A stretch of DNA of 64,000 nt from Telmatobacter sp. DSM 110680 (GCF_039994875.1 NZ_CP121196.1:3348001-3412000); one strand, 5' to 3'. Counted from the first letter of the stretch, positions 42,534-51,813 are shown. The notes: generated by a model not told the origin, from the letters alone. Numbers and translations are program-made.

Positions 42534-42651
42534 CGTTCTTTCCCGAGGATTAAGCGAATCACACGAATACTAAACGCACCCCCTGGAAACCGGAAGTGAT
42601 CGACAACGTACTCGCTCGTCGTGCACGAATCGCAGCGACCTCCCTCGCGCT

Positions 42652-42687
42652 TGTCATCCCGACCGAAATAGAGGGATCTGCAGTTGC
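42652..42687. repeat. TGTCATCCC...GAGGGATCTGC extragenic element
   Basis: TGTCATCCC at 42652-42660 and GAGGGATCTGCAGTTGC at 42671-42687; ATCCC pairs with GGGAT across 12 bases. The wording TGTCATCCCGA...GAGGGATCTGC is one I recognise from intergenic repeats in several bacterial phyla, including acidobacteria. Copy number in this genome is unknown. Confidence 0.45.
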
Positions 42688-42746
42688 CTCTGAAGACAAA
42701 CGACCAAAAATGCGTCGCCCTGAAAACTCAAAACCTGCATGAAACG

Positions 42747-42774
42747 AGGGTACCCAGCCAAGCGCAGCTTGGGT
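42747..42774. repeat. GGGTACCC-tagged intergenic hairpin, copy 3
   Basis: GGGTACCC followed by CCAAGC-gca-GCTTGG and GGTT. Same plan as the hairpins at 41177 and 41236. Confidence 0.5.
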
Positions 42775-42900
42775 TGAAAAGCACGATCTCAACTGATCTT
42801 CTGGCCTTGGTGGGCGCCACGCACCACGTGGCCTGCCGTTGTCCTCACCAGTTTTCGAGCCACAGAAATGCTTACTTCCGAGCAGCCGATGATTCGCTCG

Positions 42901-43329
42901 CTACCCTTGAATTCCAGGTATGATGTGCGATTTTCTTAGCGCATCTTCGACGCGCTGGCGGAGGACTTCATCTGACCCTTCGAGAAATTCCACACAGTGT
43001 TCTTCGAGATCAAGTAGAAGGTGACGAAACCCGTCCAGCGGATCGCTTGAAAAACCTGGGTAATGGCTCGCGTTAAGGTTTCTAAGTACGGAGCTCATGT
43101 ATTCCTGATGCGACATCGAATGAGAGTCAATGTGGTATGAAACCATTCCCAAACTATCGCGGAAGTGATACTCCAACCTTCGAGACTCTCTCTTGAACTC
43201 AGCACTCGCAAATCGACCACCGCTGCTCTCTCCCGAATCGAGCCGTCTGTAGGCAAAACCATGCCGAAGCAGCAATGGTCTTATCAATTCCGATCCACGT
43301 TCCAACACTGTTTGAGCATCCTTGCTCAT
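42901..43329 (-). CDS. Hypothetical protein
   Basis: 142 residues, soluble. DAQTVLERGSELIRPLLLRH starts an amphipathic helix; the middle (SSGGRFASAEFKRESRRLEY, HFRDSLGMVSYHIDSHSMSH) looks like a compact alpha/beta fold. I recall similar small proteins in scattered soil bacteria but cannot name a family. The ATG at 43329 has GGAG 9 bases upstream; the frame is open to 43407. It lies alone in a relatively AT-rich, repeat-flanked stretch, which could mean recent acquisition. Confidence 0.55.
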   Translation of the reverse strand: MSKDAQTVLERGSELIRPLLLRHGFAYRRLDSGESSGGRFASAEFKRESRRLEYHFRDSLGMVSYHIDSHSMSHQEYMSSVLRNLNASHYPGFSSDPLDGFRHLLLDLEEHCVEFLEGSDEVLRQRVEDALRKSHIIPGIQG

Positions 43330-43607
43330 ACGTCGATCTCCGAGATTGCTCATCCAGCTTACTCGCACCGCAGGCTCGTAAGCGCATCCTAGACGCCGGA
43401 GTTGCATTCTGGTCGAGTGGTCGGCGATGGGGAAGTTGTCAAGGAGTGGCCTCTGTGTCCAGTTGGCCGGTCACTCGGGCGAAGAGGGATTTCTGGCGCT
43501 ACGCTTCGCGAGCATCCACCACAAAACTTATGACATAGGCGTTTGTCATTATTTGTAGCTTCCGCCCGCTTGAGCGATGGCTGAATTCGAATTGCCATAT
43601 CTACATC

Positions 43608-43651
43608 TTGACGACCTAGAGGAGGGAGCCGTATACCTCTAGACTATCTAG
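43608..43651 (+). promoter_or_regulatory. Promoter and dyads of PadR-ADOP module 2
   Basis: TTGACG (43608-43613) and TATACC (43632-43637) with 18-base spacing. CTAGAGG (43616-43622) and CCTCTAG (43636-43642) form an inverted repeat around the spacer, and CTAGA-cta-TCTAG (43639-43651) forms another over the likely transcription start. Suggests PadR autorepression. Confidence 0.5.
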
Positions 43652-43668
43652 CGGAGGGTTCAGTGGGC

Positions 43669-43992
43669 ATGAGCAATAGCGAGCTGGTTCAAGGGACGCT
43701 TGAGATGCTAGTGCTCAGGACACTGGCTCCCGAATCGATGCATGGGCAAGGAATAGCGCTTCGCATCGAGCAGGTGAGCGACGGTGTGTTCCGGGTGAAT
43801 GAGGGGTCACTGCTTCCCGCACTGAGCCGCATGGAGCGGGCTAGGCGAATTCGCGGGGAATGGCGCTCGACGGAAAACAACCGTCGGGCGAAATATGGCA
43901 CGCTGACTGCCGCCAGGCGTAAAGCATTTGAACAGGGATGCCGCCAGTGTGGCCGCCAGATTGCGGCTATAGAACGTATTCTCGAAGCCTGA
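43669..43992 (+). CDS. PadR family transcriptional regulator (module 2)
   Basis: 107 residues. The winged helix is recognisable (LVQGTLEMLVLRTLAPESMH, NEGSLLPALSRMERARRIRG, NNRRAKYGTLTAARRKAFEQ), but it is the most diverged of the three PadR copies: the usual YYxLTxxGR wing reads KYGTLTAARRKA. ATG 43669 is chosen (GGAGGG upstream); GTG 43663 is an alternative. The ADOP gene follows 12 bases after its stop. Confidence 0.88.
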   Translation: MSNSELVQGTLEMLVLRTLAPESMHGQGIALRIEQVSDGVFRVNEGSLLPALSRMERARRIRGEWRSTENNRRAKYGTLTAARRKAFEQGCRQCGRQIAAIERILEA

Positions 43993-44004
43993 GAGAGGGG
44001 AGAC

Positions 44005-46710
44005 ATGCTGCGAAGTCTCATGGCCGGTGTACGGGCATTGATTCGCCCGTCCGAGCGCAACGCCCAGATCGAAGAAGAACTCAGAAACTTCTTCGCGGCC
44101 TCGGTGGAGGATAAGCTGCAACGCGGCATGAGCCAGGAAAATGCCGAGCGCGAGGCCCGTGCAGAAATAGGCAGCCGCGAGATGGTGCGGCATAACATAT
44201 GGTCGGCTGGCTGGGAATCGGCGGTCGAGTCGTTTTTGCGAGAGTTGCGCGTCACAGCGCATCAAATGAGAACGTCGCCCGGGTTTGCGGCGACGGCTAT
44301 CCTCACGCTGGCTTTGGGCATCGGCGCCACAACGGCGATCTTTTCGATCGTCGAGGGTGTGTTGCTGCGTCCGCTGCCGTTTGCCGATCCGGGCCGCCTG
44401 GTGGTGGTTGGGGATACTGTGCCGGGTATAAATTTGGGCAGCAGCGGCCACATCGGCGGAACCATGCCGCAGATTCTTACCTACGAGCGCGAGACACGGG
44501 GCTTCGCCGCCCTGGGCGGGTTTGAGCAGGCCGGCTACGAATTCTCCGATGCTGGCGCGCCCGCCGAGATCAGTGCGGCGCGAGTCACGGCGAGCATCTT
44601 TCCTCTGCTGGGCGTTGCGCCCTTGATGGGCCGCACCTTCACACAACAGGAAGATGACCGCAGCTTGCAGGTAACCGTGATCAGCTACGCGATGTGGCAC
44701 AGCCGCTTTCACGCCGATCCGCAGATCCTGGGCCACAAGATCGAACTCAACCGCAAGACTTACGAGATTATCGGCGTAATGCCGCGCGACTTCGAGTTCC
44801 CGCTCATCCCCGGCCTGATGGATCAGAGCCGGTTGTGGGTGCCCTTGAGTCCAACGCCTGATGAGCTACAAGAGGCAGCTGCTTGGTGCTGCGGAATGGT
44901 GGGGCGCCTCGAGCTCGGCGTGACGTCTGCGCAGGCCCAGCAGGACGCCGGGCGCGTGGCGTGGCAGATCACGCGCAACTTTCCCGCCTACATGAGCAGC
45001 CAGCGTATCGGCGCCATTGTTCGCCCGCTGGCCGAAGACACGGTGGCGCAGGCGCGACCATTGCTGCGCATATTGTTTCTAGCCGTTGCCGTGGTGCTGT
45101 TTATCGCCTGCGCCAATCTCGCCGGACTGCTGCTGGTGCGCGTGATCCGGCGGCGGAGGGAGATTGCGGTGCGGCGGGCGCTGGGCGCGAGCGGCGCGGC
45201 AGTGCTGCGGCAGAGCCTCGTGGAAACACTTGCGTTGAGCTTTGCGGGAGGCTTGATTGGACTGGGCTTGGCGGCCGTGGCCGTACGGGTTGGCATCAGC
45301 TTTTTGCCGGAGTCGCTGCCGCGTATCGAATCTATCCGGCTCGACTGGCACGTGGTCCTGTTTGCGATGGGCACGGCATTGCTAACCGGTTTGCTGTGTG
45401 GGCTGGCGCCTGCGCTGGCGGCGGCACGCACCGGCGTGAACGAGACGCTCAAAGACGGCGGACTCACGGGATCGGTGAGTGGAGCGCAGGTGCGCCTACG
45501 CTCTGCATTGGTAATCGCGGAGATTGCCGTGGCTCTGGTGCTGCTGATCGCCTCAGGCCTGTTGCTGCGCAGCTTTGAGAAGCTGCGCGACCTGGATTTG
45601 GGATTTCGCACCGATCACCTGCTAACCGCGGACTATAGGCTGCCCGAAAAGCAATACTCGAGGCAGGCCGCCATCGATGCATTCAATAGCACCTTGCTAC
45701 GCAGGCTCGAACGTTCGCCGGGCATCGAGTCCGTGGGAATTACGTCGTACCTGCCCGCTTCAGGAATGGTGCGCAACAGCACATTCGTCGCCGATAGTTA
45801 CGTTCCGCCTAAGGGCATTGAAGTAGATATTGCCTGGCCGTCTCAGGTAATGGGCGATTACTTCCGCGCGGCGGGGATTCCGCTGCTGCGCGGCCGTGTG
45901 TTCAGCGAGGCCGACAACGTGAAGGCGCCGCTGGTCTGCATCGTGAACCACATGCTCGCCGAGCATTTCTGGCCCGGACAGGACCCGATTGGCAAGCGCC
46001 TGCGCTGGGGATACCCCAAAACGCCCACGCCCTGGATGACGGTGGTGGGCGTAATGGGCGATATCAAGCAGATGGCCGTGGATGCACCGACGCAGTACGA
46101 GATCTACCAGCCCTCCAGCGAACTGATGGCCTCCTACGGAAAGCTGGTGCCGCCCGGCTTGTTGAACGCGCAGGCTGGAAGTATCGTGCTGCGCACTGCG
46201 CTGCCGCCCGACAGCATGATCAAATCGCTGGGCGCGACGGTTCTGTCCATCGATCCGCAGCTTCCGCTCACCAAGGTTCATTCGATGGACGAGGCGTTGA
46301 GCCGCATGGAGGCGCCGCGCTGGTTCAATGCCGCGATGATCTCAAGCTTTGCCGCGGTCGCCGTGCTGCTGGCGATCATGGGCATCTACAGCGTGATTGC
46401 GTTTTCCGCCGCCATGCGCACGCGGGAGATGGCGATCCGAATGGCCTTGGGATCGCAGCGCGCGGACATCGTGCGGCTAATGCTGATCTCCGGAGCAAAA
46501 CTGGCGGTGACCGGAGTCCTGATCGGCCTCGCTGGAGCAGCAGCGGCTTCCAGCCTTTTGCGCAGCTTCTTGTTCCAGGTAAGCCCATTCGATTCCCGCG
46601 TGCTGGCGCTGGCGGCGATTACCGTGTTTGCGCTGGCGCTGCTGGCGTCTGCGTTGCCGGCACGCCGGGCAGCGGCTGTCGATCCGGTTGGAGCATTGCG
46701 AGGCGAATAG
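44005..46710 (+). CDS. ADOP-type ABC transporter permease (module 2)
   Basis: 901 residues. Short cytoplasmic N-terminus (ERNAQIEEELRNFFAASVED), first helix near 90-115 (SPGFAATAILTLALGIGATT), MacB-like periplasmic domain, FtsX region near 350-460 (LLLVRVIRRRREIAVRRALG), second half from about 495 with the terminal FtsX region (AMRTREMAIRMALGSQRADI) and the PARRAAAVDPVGALR tail. GGGAGAC precedes the ATG. No ATPase gene nearby. Confidence 0.93.
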   Translation: MLRSLMAGVRALIRPSERNAQIEEELRNFFAASVEDKLQRGMSQENAEREARAEIGSREMVRHNIWSAGWESAVESFLRELRVTAHQMRTSPGFAATAILTLALGIGATTAIFSIVEGVLLRPLPFADPGRLVVVGDTVPGINLGSSGHIGGTMPQILTYERETRGFAALGGFEQAGYEFSDAGAPAEISAARVTASIFPLLGVAPLMGRTFTQQEDDRSLQVTVISYAMWHSRFHADPQILGHKIELNRKTYEIIGVMPRDFEFPLIPGLMDQSRLWVPLSPTPDELQEAAAWCCGMVGRLELGVTSAQAQQDAGRVAWQITRNFPAYMSSQRIGAIVRPLAEDTVAQARPLLRILFLAVAVVLFIACANLAGLLLVRVIRRRREIAVRRALGASGAAVLRQSLVETLALSFAGGLIGLGLAAVAVRVGISFLPESLPRIESIRLDWHVVLFAMGTALLTGLLCGLAPALAAARTGVNETLKDGGLTGSVSGAQVRLRSALVIAEIAVALVLLIASGLLLRSFEKLRDLDLGFRTDHLLTADYRLPEKQYSRQAAIDAFNSTLLRRLERSPGIESVGITSYLPASGMVRNSTFVADSYVPPKGIEVDIAWPSQVMGDYFRAAGIPLLRGRVFSEADNVKAPLVCIVNHMLAEHFWPGQDPIGKRLRWGYPKTPTPWMTVVGVMGDIKQMAVDAPTQYEIYQPSSELMASYGKLVPPGLLNAQAGSIVLRTALPPDSMIKSLGATVLSIDPQLPLTKVHSMDEALSRMEAPRWFNAAMISSFAAVAVLLAIMGIYSVIAFSAAMRTREMAIRMALGSQRADIVRLMLISGAKLAVTGVLIGLAGAAAASSLLRSFLFQVSPFDSRVLALAAITVFALALLASALPARRAAAVDPVGALRGE

Positions 46711-47439
46711 AAGTGCTATCAACGCTTAGGACATTATGTTTCCTCAGCACGTCCAAACCTTCGGACTAACAGATCGACAGTCGGCCACTCGATCATCGTT
46801 CGAGAAAACGCTGTCACTAGAGTCGCGTCATTTCGTTGCCGGAATCAGAAGCTGAACAAGTTCACGCATCAAGGCTGGATTTATATCCCAAGTCCGGCTA
46901 TGGTTCCGCGAGATTCGGCAGACTGAATCACGACGGTTCCTTTCAGGACAAATCGCTAGAGAGCACTTCAATCAAGATCTTCTGCTTTGTGAGTGTGTGG
47001 TGGGCTATCCGGACATTACCAAAAATGGTGCAGCTTCTTCTTCGAGTGTTACAAACTCGGAAGGGCACAGATTCATCCTCAAATCTGATGTGCGACAGTT
47101 CCGATGTCAAGGTGTGCGCCGACATACTCGGTCTCAAATCCCTCAAACAACAGCGATAAGACATGCGCCACTTTTGCAGGTACTTACCGCGCTCTAGAGC
47201 ACAATGAAATTGAACTCAATGCCTCGACTTGACTTAGCCGAATGCGATGAAGGCGATGCCGGAACCTCCAAACTGCTTCGCCTTTCTAAGCCCTTTCCTG
47301 AGAATATTTTACGGCTAAGTTTAATCAGCAGAGGAATTTGGAGTCATGATATTCCGTATACCATTGAAAGGCGAGATTTTATCTCCAGAGATGGGGGTGG
47401 GGTACCACCACTTCTCTCCCAAAGCGATTCGGCAGCATC
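46711..47439. other. Long gap with no supported gene
   Basis: About 730 bases between the module 2 permease and the DUF202-DUF302 gene, visibly richer in A and T than most of the window. Short open frames exist on both strands but lack ribosome binding sites and conserved motifs; one that starts at 47204 runs into the end of the neighbouring gene on the other strand. It may be decayed coding DNA or a regulatory/RNA region; I see no known RNA family. Confidence 0.5.
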
Positions 47440-48276
47440 TCAGACTGCCGCCGCATTCGCGAGCGCCTCAATCACCGCCAGGTTCTTCATCAACTCAGCC
47501 GGTACGCCATGCCGTTCCTGCAAAAACTGCGGACTGTTGTAGGAAATCCAAACTTTGCCCGACGTATCCTCCGCGACCAGAATCTTCAACGGCAGATCGA
47601 TGGCAATACTCGGGGCAGCCAGCATCACCGGCGTCCCAGCCCTCGGGCTGCCGAAAATCAGCAGCTTCGTATTCGGCATCTGCATCCCGGCCTTAGTTGC
47701 TTCGTCGCTATGATCCACAACGGCGAACAGCGTCACGCCCTTTACAGTCAGAATTCCTCTGAGCTTCTCCACCGTTTCATCAACCGAATGACTGCTCGGC
47801 AAATTGACAAGTCCGTTATCGATCATCCGATTCATCGATGTCCCCTTTCCGTTTTCTCCGTTCGGTGGCGCTATGTTGCGCACCGAGATCAGATAGATAG
47901 CCATCGCAAGTCCAACTACGCCCAGCAAGACAGCGATGCCAACCGCCTGCGCCGTGGGATGCGTGTGCGTTGTTTTTCCGCGATCGAGTTCCTTCACCAG
48001 CCGCAGATGACGCCATCCCGCAAAGATGCTCACCAGCACTCCTACAAAGATCAACGCCGTACCGAACCACAGCGACATTCCGTAAGACTGTTCCGGACTA
48101 TGGTTTTGTGCTACGCGCATCTCTTGCAGAAACAAACCAAAGCGCGCCACCACAAATCCGAATCCCATCATCGCCAGCCCGGTGCGTATCCAGGCCAGCA
48201 GCGTGCGCTCCGCGGCAAGATAGTCGCTGAGGCTCGCCTTGGGCTGCACGGCCGTAGGTTGATTCAAATTGTTCAT
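47440..48276 (-). CDS. DUF202-DUF302 fusion protein
   Basis: 278 residues. N-terminal DUF202/YidH-like part with three membrane helices (SDYLAAERTLLAWIRTGLAM, then MGFGFVVARFGLFL; segments near 65-85 and 110-130). C-terminal DUF302 domain from about residue 170 (SVDETVEKLRGILTVKGVTL, FAVVDHSDEATKAGM, NTKLLIFGSPRAGTPVMLAA, PLKILVAED). Each is common alone; both in one chain is unusual. The DUF302 part should face the cytoplasm or periplasm depending on topology. ATG 48276 starts the conserved part; the frame is open to 48375, overlapping the divergent recQ start. No function known. Confidence 0.85.
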   Translation of the reverse strand: MNNLNQPTAVQPKASLSDYLAAERTLLAWIRTGLAMMGFGFVVARFGLFLQEMRVAQNHSPEQSYGMSLWFGTALIFVGVLVSIFAGWRHLRLVKELDRGKTTHTHPTAQAVGIAVLLGVVGLAMAIYLISVRNIAPPNGENGKGTSMNRMIDNGLVNLPSSHSVDETVEKLRGILTVKGVTLFAVVDHSDEATKAGMQMPNTKLLIFGSPRAGTPVMLAAPSIAIDLPLKILVAEDTSGKVWISYNSPQFLQERHGVPAELMKNLAVIEALANAAAV

Positions 48277-48362
48277 CTCTATCTGTAGATGCGCCGGTCC
48301 TGTAAAGTTGGAGAAGGGACCTTCAATATTTTTACTCGATATCAATCCCCTCGGCGCCTCTT

Positions 48363-50486
48363 TTGACCACTCCACCCAATCCGGAAAACCTCGTTAAGCT
48401 TCTAAATTCGGTTTTCGGTTTCGCGCGCTTTCGCGCCAACCAGGAACCAGTCTGCCGCGCCGCCATCGAAGGCCGCGACTTGCTGCTCGTCATGCCCACC
48501 GGAGCAGGGAAGTCGCTCTGCTATCAGCTTCCCGCAATTGCACTCGGCGGAACAGCGCTTGTCATCTCGCCCCTCATCGCGCTGATGGAAGATCAGGTGG
48601 CGAAACTCGTCGCACTCACCCTGCGCGTTGCCCGCATCCACTCTGGCCTCGACCGCTCCGTCTCCCGCCAGGCCTGTGTGGACTACCTCGCTGGCGCATT
48701 GGACTTTCTCTTCATCGCTCCTGAACGCCTCCGCGTTCCCGGCTTTCCTGAGATGCTCGCTAAGCGTCCGCCCGCCCTCATCGCCATTGACGAAGCCCAC
48801 TGCATCTCTCAATGGGGCCACGATTTTCGTCCCGACTACCGCATGCTCGGCCAATACCTTCCCGCGCTGCGCAATGGCTCAGAACGTGTTCCGATTCTCG
48901 CCCTCACCGCAACAGCCACGCCCACAGTTCAGGCAGACATCATTGCCCAACTCGGCATGACCTCGCCCGCCCGCTTCATTCACGGATTTCGCCGCGACAA
49001 TCTCGCTATCGAAGTCGTCGAGCTCTCGGTGCCGCAGCGCGCCAGCGCGATCTGCGCTCTTCTTGCCCATCGCGATCGCCGTCCTGCCATCGTCTACGCC
49101 ACCTCGCGTAAGCACTCCGAGAGCCTCGCTGCGGAACTGTCGCAGCTCATGCGCGCCGCTGCCTATCACGCTGGGCTAGACGCCGATACCCGCGAGCGCG
49201 TGCAGCGTGCTTTCCAGTCCGGCCAACTTGAGGTTGTGGTCGCAACCATCGCTTTCGGCATGGGCATCGACAAAGCTGATATTCGTACGATCATCCACGC
49301 CGGACTTCCCGGCACCCTCGAAGGCTATTACCAGGAAATCGGCCGCGCCGGTCGAGATGGCGCCCCCAGCCGCACCTTCCTCATGCACTCTTACGCTGAT
49401 CAGCGCACCCACGACTTCTTTCTCAACCGCGACTACCCGCCGACCGATCATCTTCACCAGGTCTTCCGAATGCTGGGCGAAGACGCGCGGCCCATCGACA
49501 AACTTCGCAGCGAGTCAAAACTCACCGATGAAGAATTTGACAAGGCACTTGAGAAGCTCGAAATTCACGGCGGCGCACGAGTAGATTTTGGCGGCAACGT
49601 GACTCTTGGCGCGTCGGGCTGGAAGAAGACTTATGCTGTCCAGGCCCAGCACCGCGCCGAACAATTTGGGAAGGTCCTCCGTTTCACCACATCGAGTGAT
49701 TGCCGCATGTCCGCCCTCGTCCGCCACTTCGGAGACGATGCCGATGCCACGCAGTCTTGCGGTGTCTGTGATGTATGTGATCCCGCCGGAGCCATTCTGC
49801 GTCTCTTCCGCCGCGCCACCAATACCGAACGCGCAATGGCGCAGTCCGTAATCGACGAACTTCGTGCCGTCGATTACAAGGCCACTGGAACATTGCAGCG
49901 TAGTCTAGATCCTTCTGGCCGAACCACGCGAGATGATTTCGAAGCGCTCCTAGATGCCATGATCCGCGCCAGCCTCATTGCCATCGAAGATGCAGAATAT
50001 GAAAAAGACGGTGAAGTCAAACACTACCGCAAAGTCCACCTGACCGAGGCCGGTTTGCAGACCCGCAACATTGCGTCTGTCGAGTTACTGCTCGATGACG
50101 GAATCGCAGAAGAATTCGCGTCGCCTGAAGCCCACAATCGCGCTCGCAAGACTTCAAAACGCGATGAAGTTTCGGCAGGCCACGTGACAAATCGCAGCAC
50201 GACCCAATCTACCCGTCGTGTGGAGAGCGTCCTTCCGCACACTTTGTCCGCGGACGGCGAAGCGCTCGCAGCGCGACTGAAAGAGTGGCGTACCGGTGAG
50301 GCCAAGCGCCTCCGCATCCCCGCCTACTGTGTCATGCACGACCGCACACTCACCGCAGTAGCCTTCGTTCGCCCCACCAATCCGCGCCAGCTTCTCGAAA
50401 TCGATGGCATCGGCCCCACGAAGGTAGAAAAATTTGGCCCCGCGATCATCGAGATCTGCGAGGCCAAACTGATTACTGAAAACTGA
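48363..50486 (+). CDS. recQ: ATP-dependent DNA helicase RecQ
   Basis: 707 residues. Superfamily 2 helicase: Walker A MPTGAGKS at 44-51, DEAH box 143-146 (IDEAHCISQWGHDFRPDY), ALTATATP, GMGIDKADIRTIIHAG and the arginine-finger QEIGRAGRDG. A RecQ-C-terminal zinc-binding segment follows (CRMSALVRHF ... SCGVCDVC), then an HRDC-like domain near 615-700 (FVRPTNPRQLLEIDGIGPTK). It unwinds DNA in repair and recombination. The start is the TTG at 48363, with no clear ribosome binding site; no ATG is near. The last residues (LITEN) and the stop lie inside a heptad repeat. Confidence 0.93.
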   Translation: MTTPPNPENLVKLLNSVFGFARFRANQEPVCRAAIEGRDLLLVMPTGAGKSLCYQLPAIALGGTALVISPLIALMEDQVAKLVALTLRVARIHSGLDRSVSRQACVDYLAGALDFLFIAPERLRVPGFPEMLAKRPPALIAIDEAHCISQWGHDFRPDYRMLGQYLPALRNGSERVPILALTATATPTVQADIIAQLGMTSPARFIHGFRRDNLAIEVVELSVPQRASAICALLAHRDRRPAIVYATSRKHSESLAAELSQLMRAAAYHAGLDADTRERVQRAFQSGQLEVVVATIAFGMGIDKADIRTIIHAGLPGTLEGYYQEIGRAGRDGAPSRTFLMHSYADQRTHDFFLNRDYPPTDHLHQVFRMLGEDARPIDKLRSESKLTDEEFDKALEKLEIHGGARVDFGGNVTLGASGWKKTYAVQAQHRAEQFGKVLRFTTSSDCRMSALVRHFGDDADATQSCGVCDVCDPAGAILRLFRRATNTERAMAQSVIDELRAVDYKATGTLQRSLDPSGRTTRDDFEALLDAMIRASLIAIEDAEYEKDGEVKHYRKVHLTEAGLQTRNIASVELLLDDGIAEEFASPEAHNRARKTSKRDEVSAGHVTNRSTTQSTRRVESVLPHTLSADGEALAARLKEWRTGEAKRLRIPAYCVMHDRTLTAVAFVRPTNPRQLLEIDGIGPTKVEKFGPAIIEICEAKLITEN

Positions 50487-50503
50487 TCGCTGACAACTGC
50501 TAT
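50469..50503. repeat. Degenerate heptanucleotide repeat, five units
   Basis: CTGATTA, CTGAAAA, CTGATCG, CTGACAA, CTGCTAT: five 7-base units. The tract encodes the last residues and the stop of recQ and ends at the stop codon of the convergent cyclophilin gene. Confidence 0.65.
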
Positions 50504-51033
50504 CACGCCACCCGATCAATCGTTACCGACTCCAGTACGACCGGCGTCTTCGGCTTATCCTGACCACCGCGCGGAACCTTTGAAATCTTGTCGGCGATAT
50601 CCTGCCCCTCCACGACCTCACCAAAGATCGTGTGATTGCCGGTGAGCCACGCTGTCGGCGCAACCGTGATGAAGAACTGGCAACCATTCGTTCCGGGGCC
50701 GGAATTAGCCATGGCGAGTTTGCCCGGCTTGTCGAATTTGTGCGGTGATCCCTTCGTTTCGTCCTCGAACCTGTATCCCGGTCCGCCCATGCCCGTGCCC
50801 GCAGGATCGCCGCCCTGAATCATGAAGTCGGGAATAACGCGGTGAAAAATCGTTCCGTCGAAAAGCTTCTTTGAAGACTTTTCACGCGTCGTTGGATGAA
50901 CCCATTCCTTTTTGCCTTCCGCCAATTCGGTAAAGTTCTTCACAGTAATCGGAGCGTCCGACTCAAACAGGCGGACAACAATTTTTCCTTCGCTAGTTTT
51001 GAACGTTGCGTAAGTTCCTGGTGCGAGTGCCAT
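50503..51033 (-). CDS. Cyclophilin-type peptidyl-prolyl isomerase (cytoplasmic)
   Basis: 176 residues, no signal peptide. The cyclophilin core has FDGTIFHRVIPDFMIQGGDP (with the catalytic Arg), GTGMGGPGYRFEDE, LAMANSGPGTNGCQFFI and GNHTIFGEVVEG. It speeds up cis-trans isomerisation of prolyl bonds in the cytoplasm. It follows the exported paralogue after 57 bases on the same strand, so the pair may form an operon or come from a tandem duplication. Confidence 0.94.
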   Translation of the reverse strand: MALAPGTYATFKTSEGKIVVRLFESDAPITVKNFTELAEGKKEWVHPTTREKSSKKLFDGTIFHRVIPDFMIQGGDPAGTGMGGPGYRFEDETKGSPHKFDKPGKLAMANSGPGTNGCQFFITVAPTAWLTGNHTIFGEVVEGQDIADKISKVPRGGQDKPKTPVVLESVTIDRVA

Positions 51034-51090
51034 AAATACTCCTAAGTCTTTGTGGGAATGTCAGTCTTCGCAAGACCGTAATAAAACCGG

Positions 51091-51813
51091 CTACGGTTGA
51101 GGGGCAGGTGAAGGCTTAGCTGCTGCATTTGGATCAGGCGGGACAGATTGGCCTTCTGGAACAATTGTGACTTTCTTCAGCACCACCGGAGTTACCGGCT
51201 TGTCATCCGGATCGCGTTCAACCCGCGCAATCGTCTTCACCACATTCACGCTCGGATCATCGCACTGCCCGAAGATTGTGTGGTGCTGGTTCAAGTGCTC
51301 GGTCGGCACCTCGGTGATAAAAAACTGAGTTCCATTGGTTCCAGGTCCGGAATTCGCCATCGCCAGCCGTCCCGGCACATCAAAATTCAAGTTCGGATCA
51401 AACTCATCTTCAAACGAGAATCCTGGATCGCCCGCGCCAGTTCCCGTAGGATCGCCGCCCTGGATCATGAACTCTGGAATCACGCGATGGAAAATCGTTC
51501 CGTCGTACAGCGGCTTGTTGTGCATCGTCTTCTGAGTCTGCGGATCGACCCAGTCTTTTGTGCCTTGCGCGAGTGCGATAAAGTTCGCCACCGCTTTCGG
51601 CGCTTGCTTTTCAAAAAAATGGCAGGTGATGCGCCCCATCGACGTATCCATAATCACCGTCGGTCCATTGGGATGGATCATAGCCGCGGCCGTTGCCTGG
51701 GGAGCATCGGGAAGTGCCGGTTCAACTGGTTTTGGAACTTCTTGCCCTACTGCGGTCATCGATGCAACAGCGATGGCAAGGGTCGACGCGAAAGAATTGA
51801 TTCTGAATCTCAT
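51091..51813 (-). CDS. Cyclophilin-type peptidyl-prolyl isomerase (exported)
   Basis: 240 residues. A signal peptide (about 1-23, ending AVGQ), a Pro/Ala-rich spacer, then the cyclophilin domain (YDGTIFHRVIPEFMIQGGDP, LAMANSGPGTNGTQFFITEV, QHHTIFGQCDDP) and a Pro-rich tail. Acts in the periplasm on protein folding. About 60 percent identical by eye to its cytoplasmic neighbour across the catalytic motifs. The promoter is in the 51814-51884 gap, divergent from the S10 peptidase. Confidence 0.93.
   Translation of the reverse strand: MRFRINSFASTLAIAVASMTAVGQEVPKPVEPALPDAPQATAAAMIHPNGPTVIMDTSMGRITCHFFEKQAPKAVANFIALAQGTKDWVDPQTQKTMHNKPLYDGTIFHRVIPEFMIQGGDPTGTGAGDPGFSFEDEFDPNLNFDVPGRLAMANSGPGTNGTQFFITEVPTEHLNQHHTIFGQCDDPSVNVVKTIARVERDPDDKPVTPVVLKKVTIVPEGQSVPPDPNAAAKPSPAPQP

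Larger units (their letters stand above)
42534..42900. other. Repeat-bearing intergenic region
   Basis: About 367 bases, no gene. It holds an ATCCC...GGGAT element (42652-42687) and a third GGTRCCC-tagged hairpin (42747-42774). Nothing else is recognised. Confidence 0.6.

Noticed and set aside
47204..47542. A 112-codon open frame on the plus strand
   Set aside because: Overlaps the end of the DUF202-DUF302 gene on the opposite strand, and lacks a ribosome binding site and conserved features.
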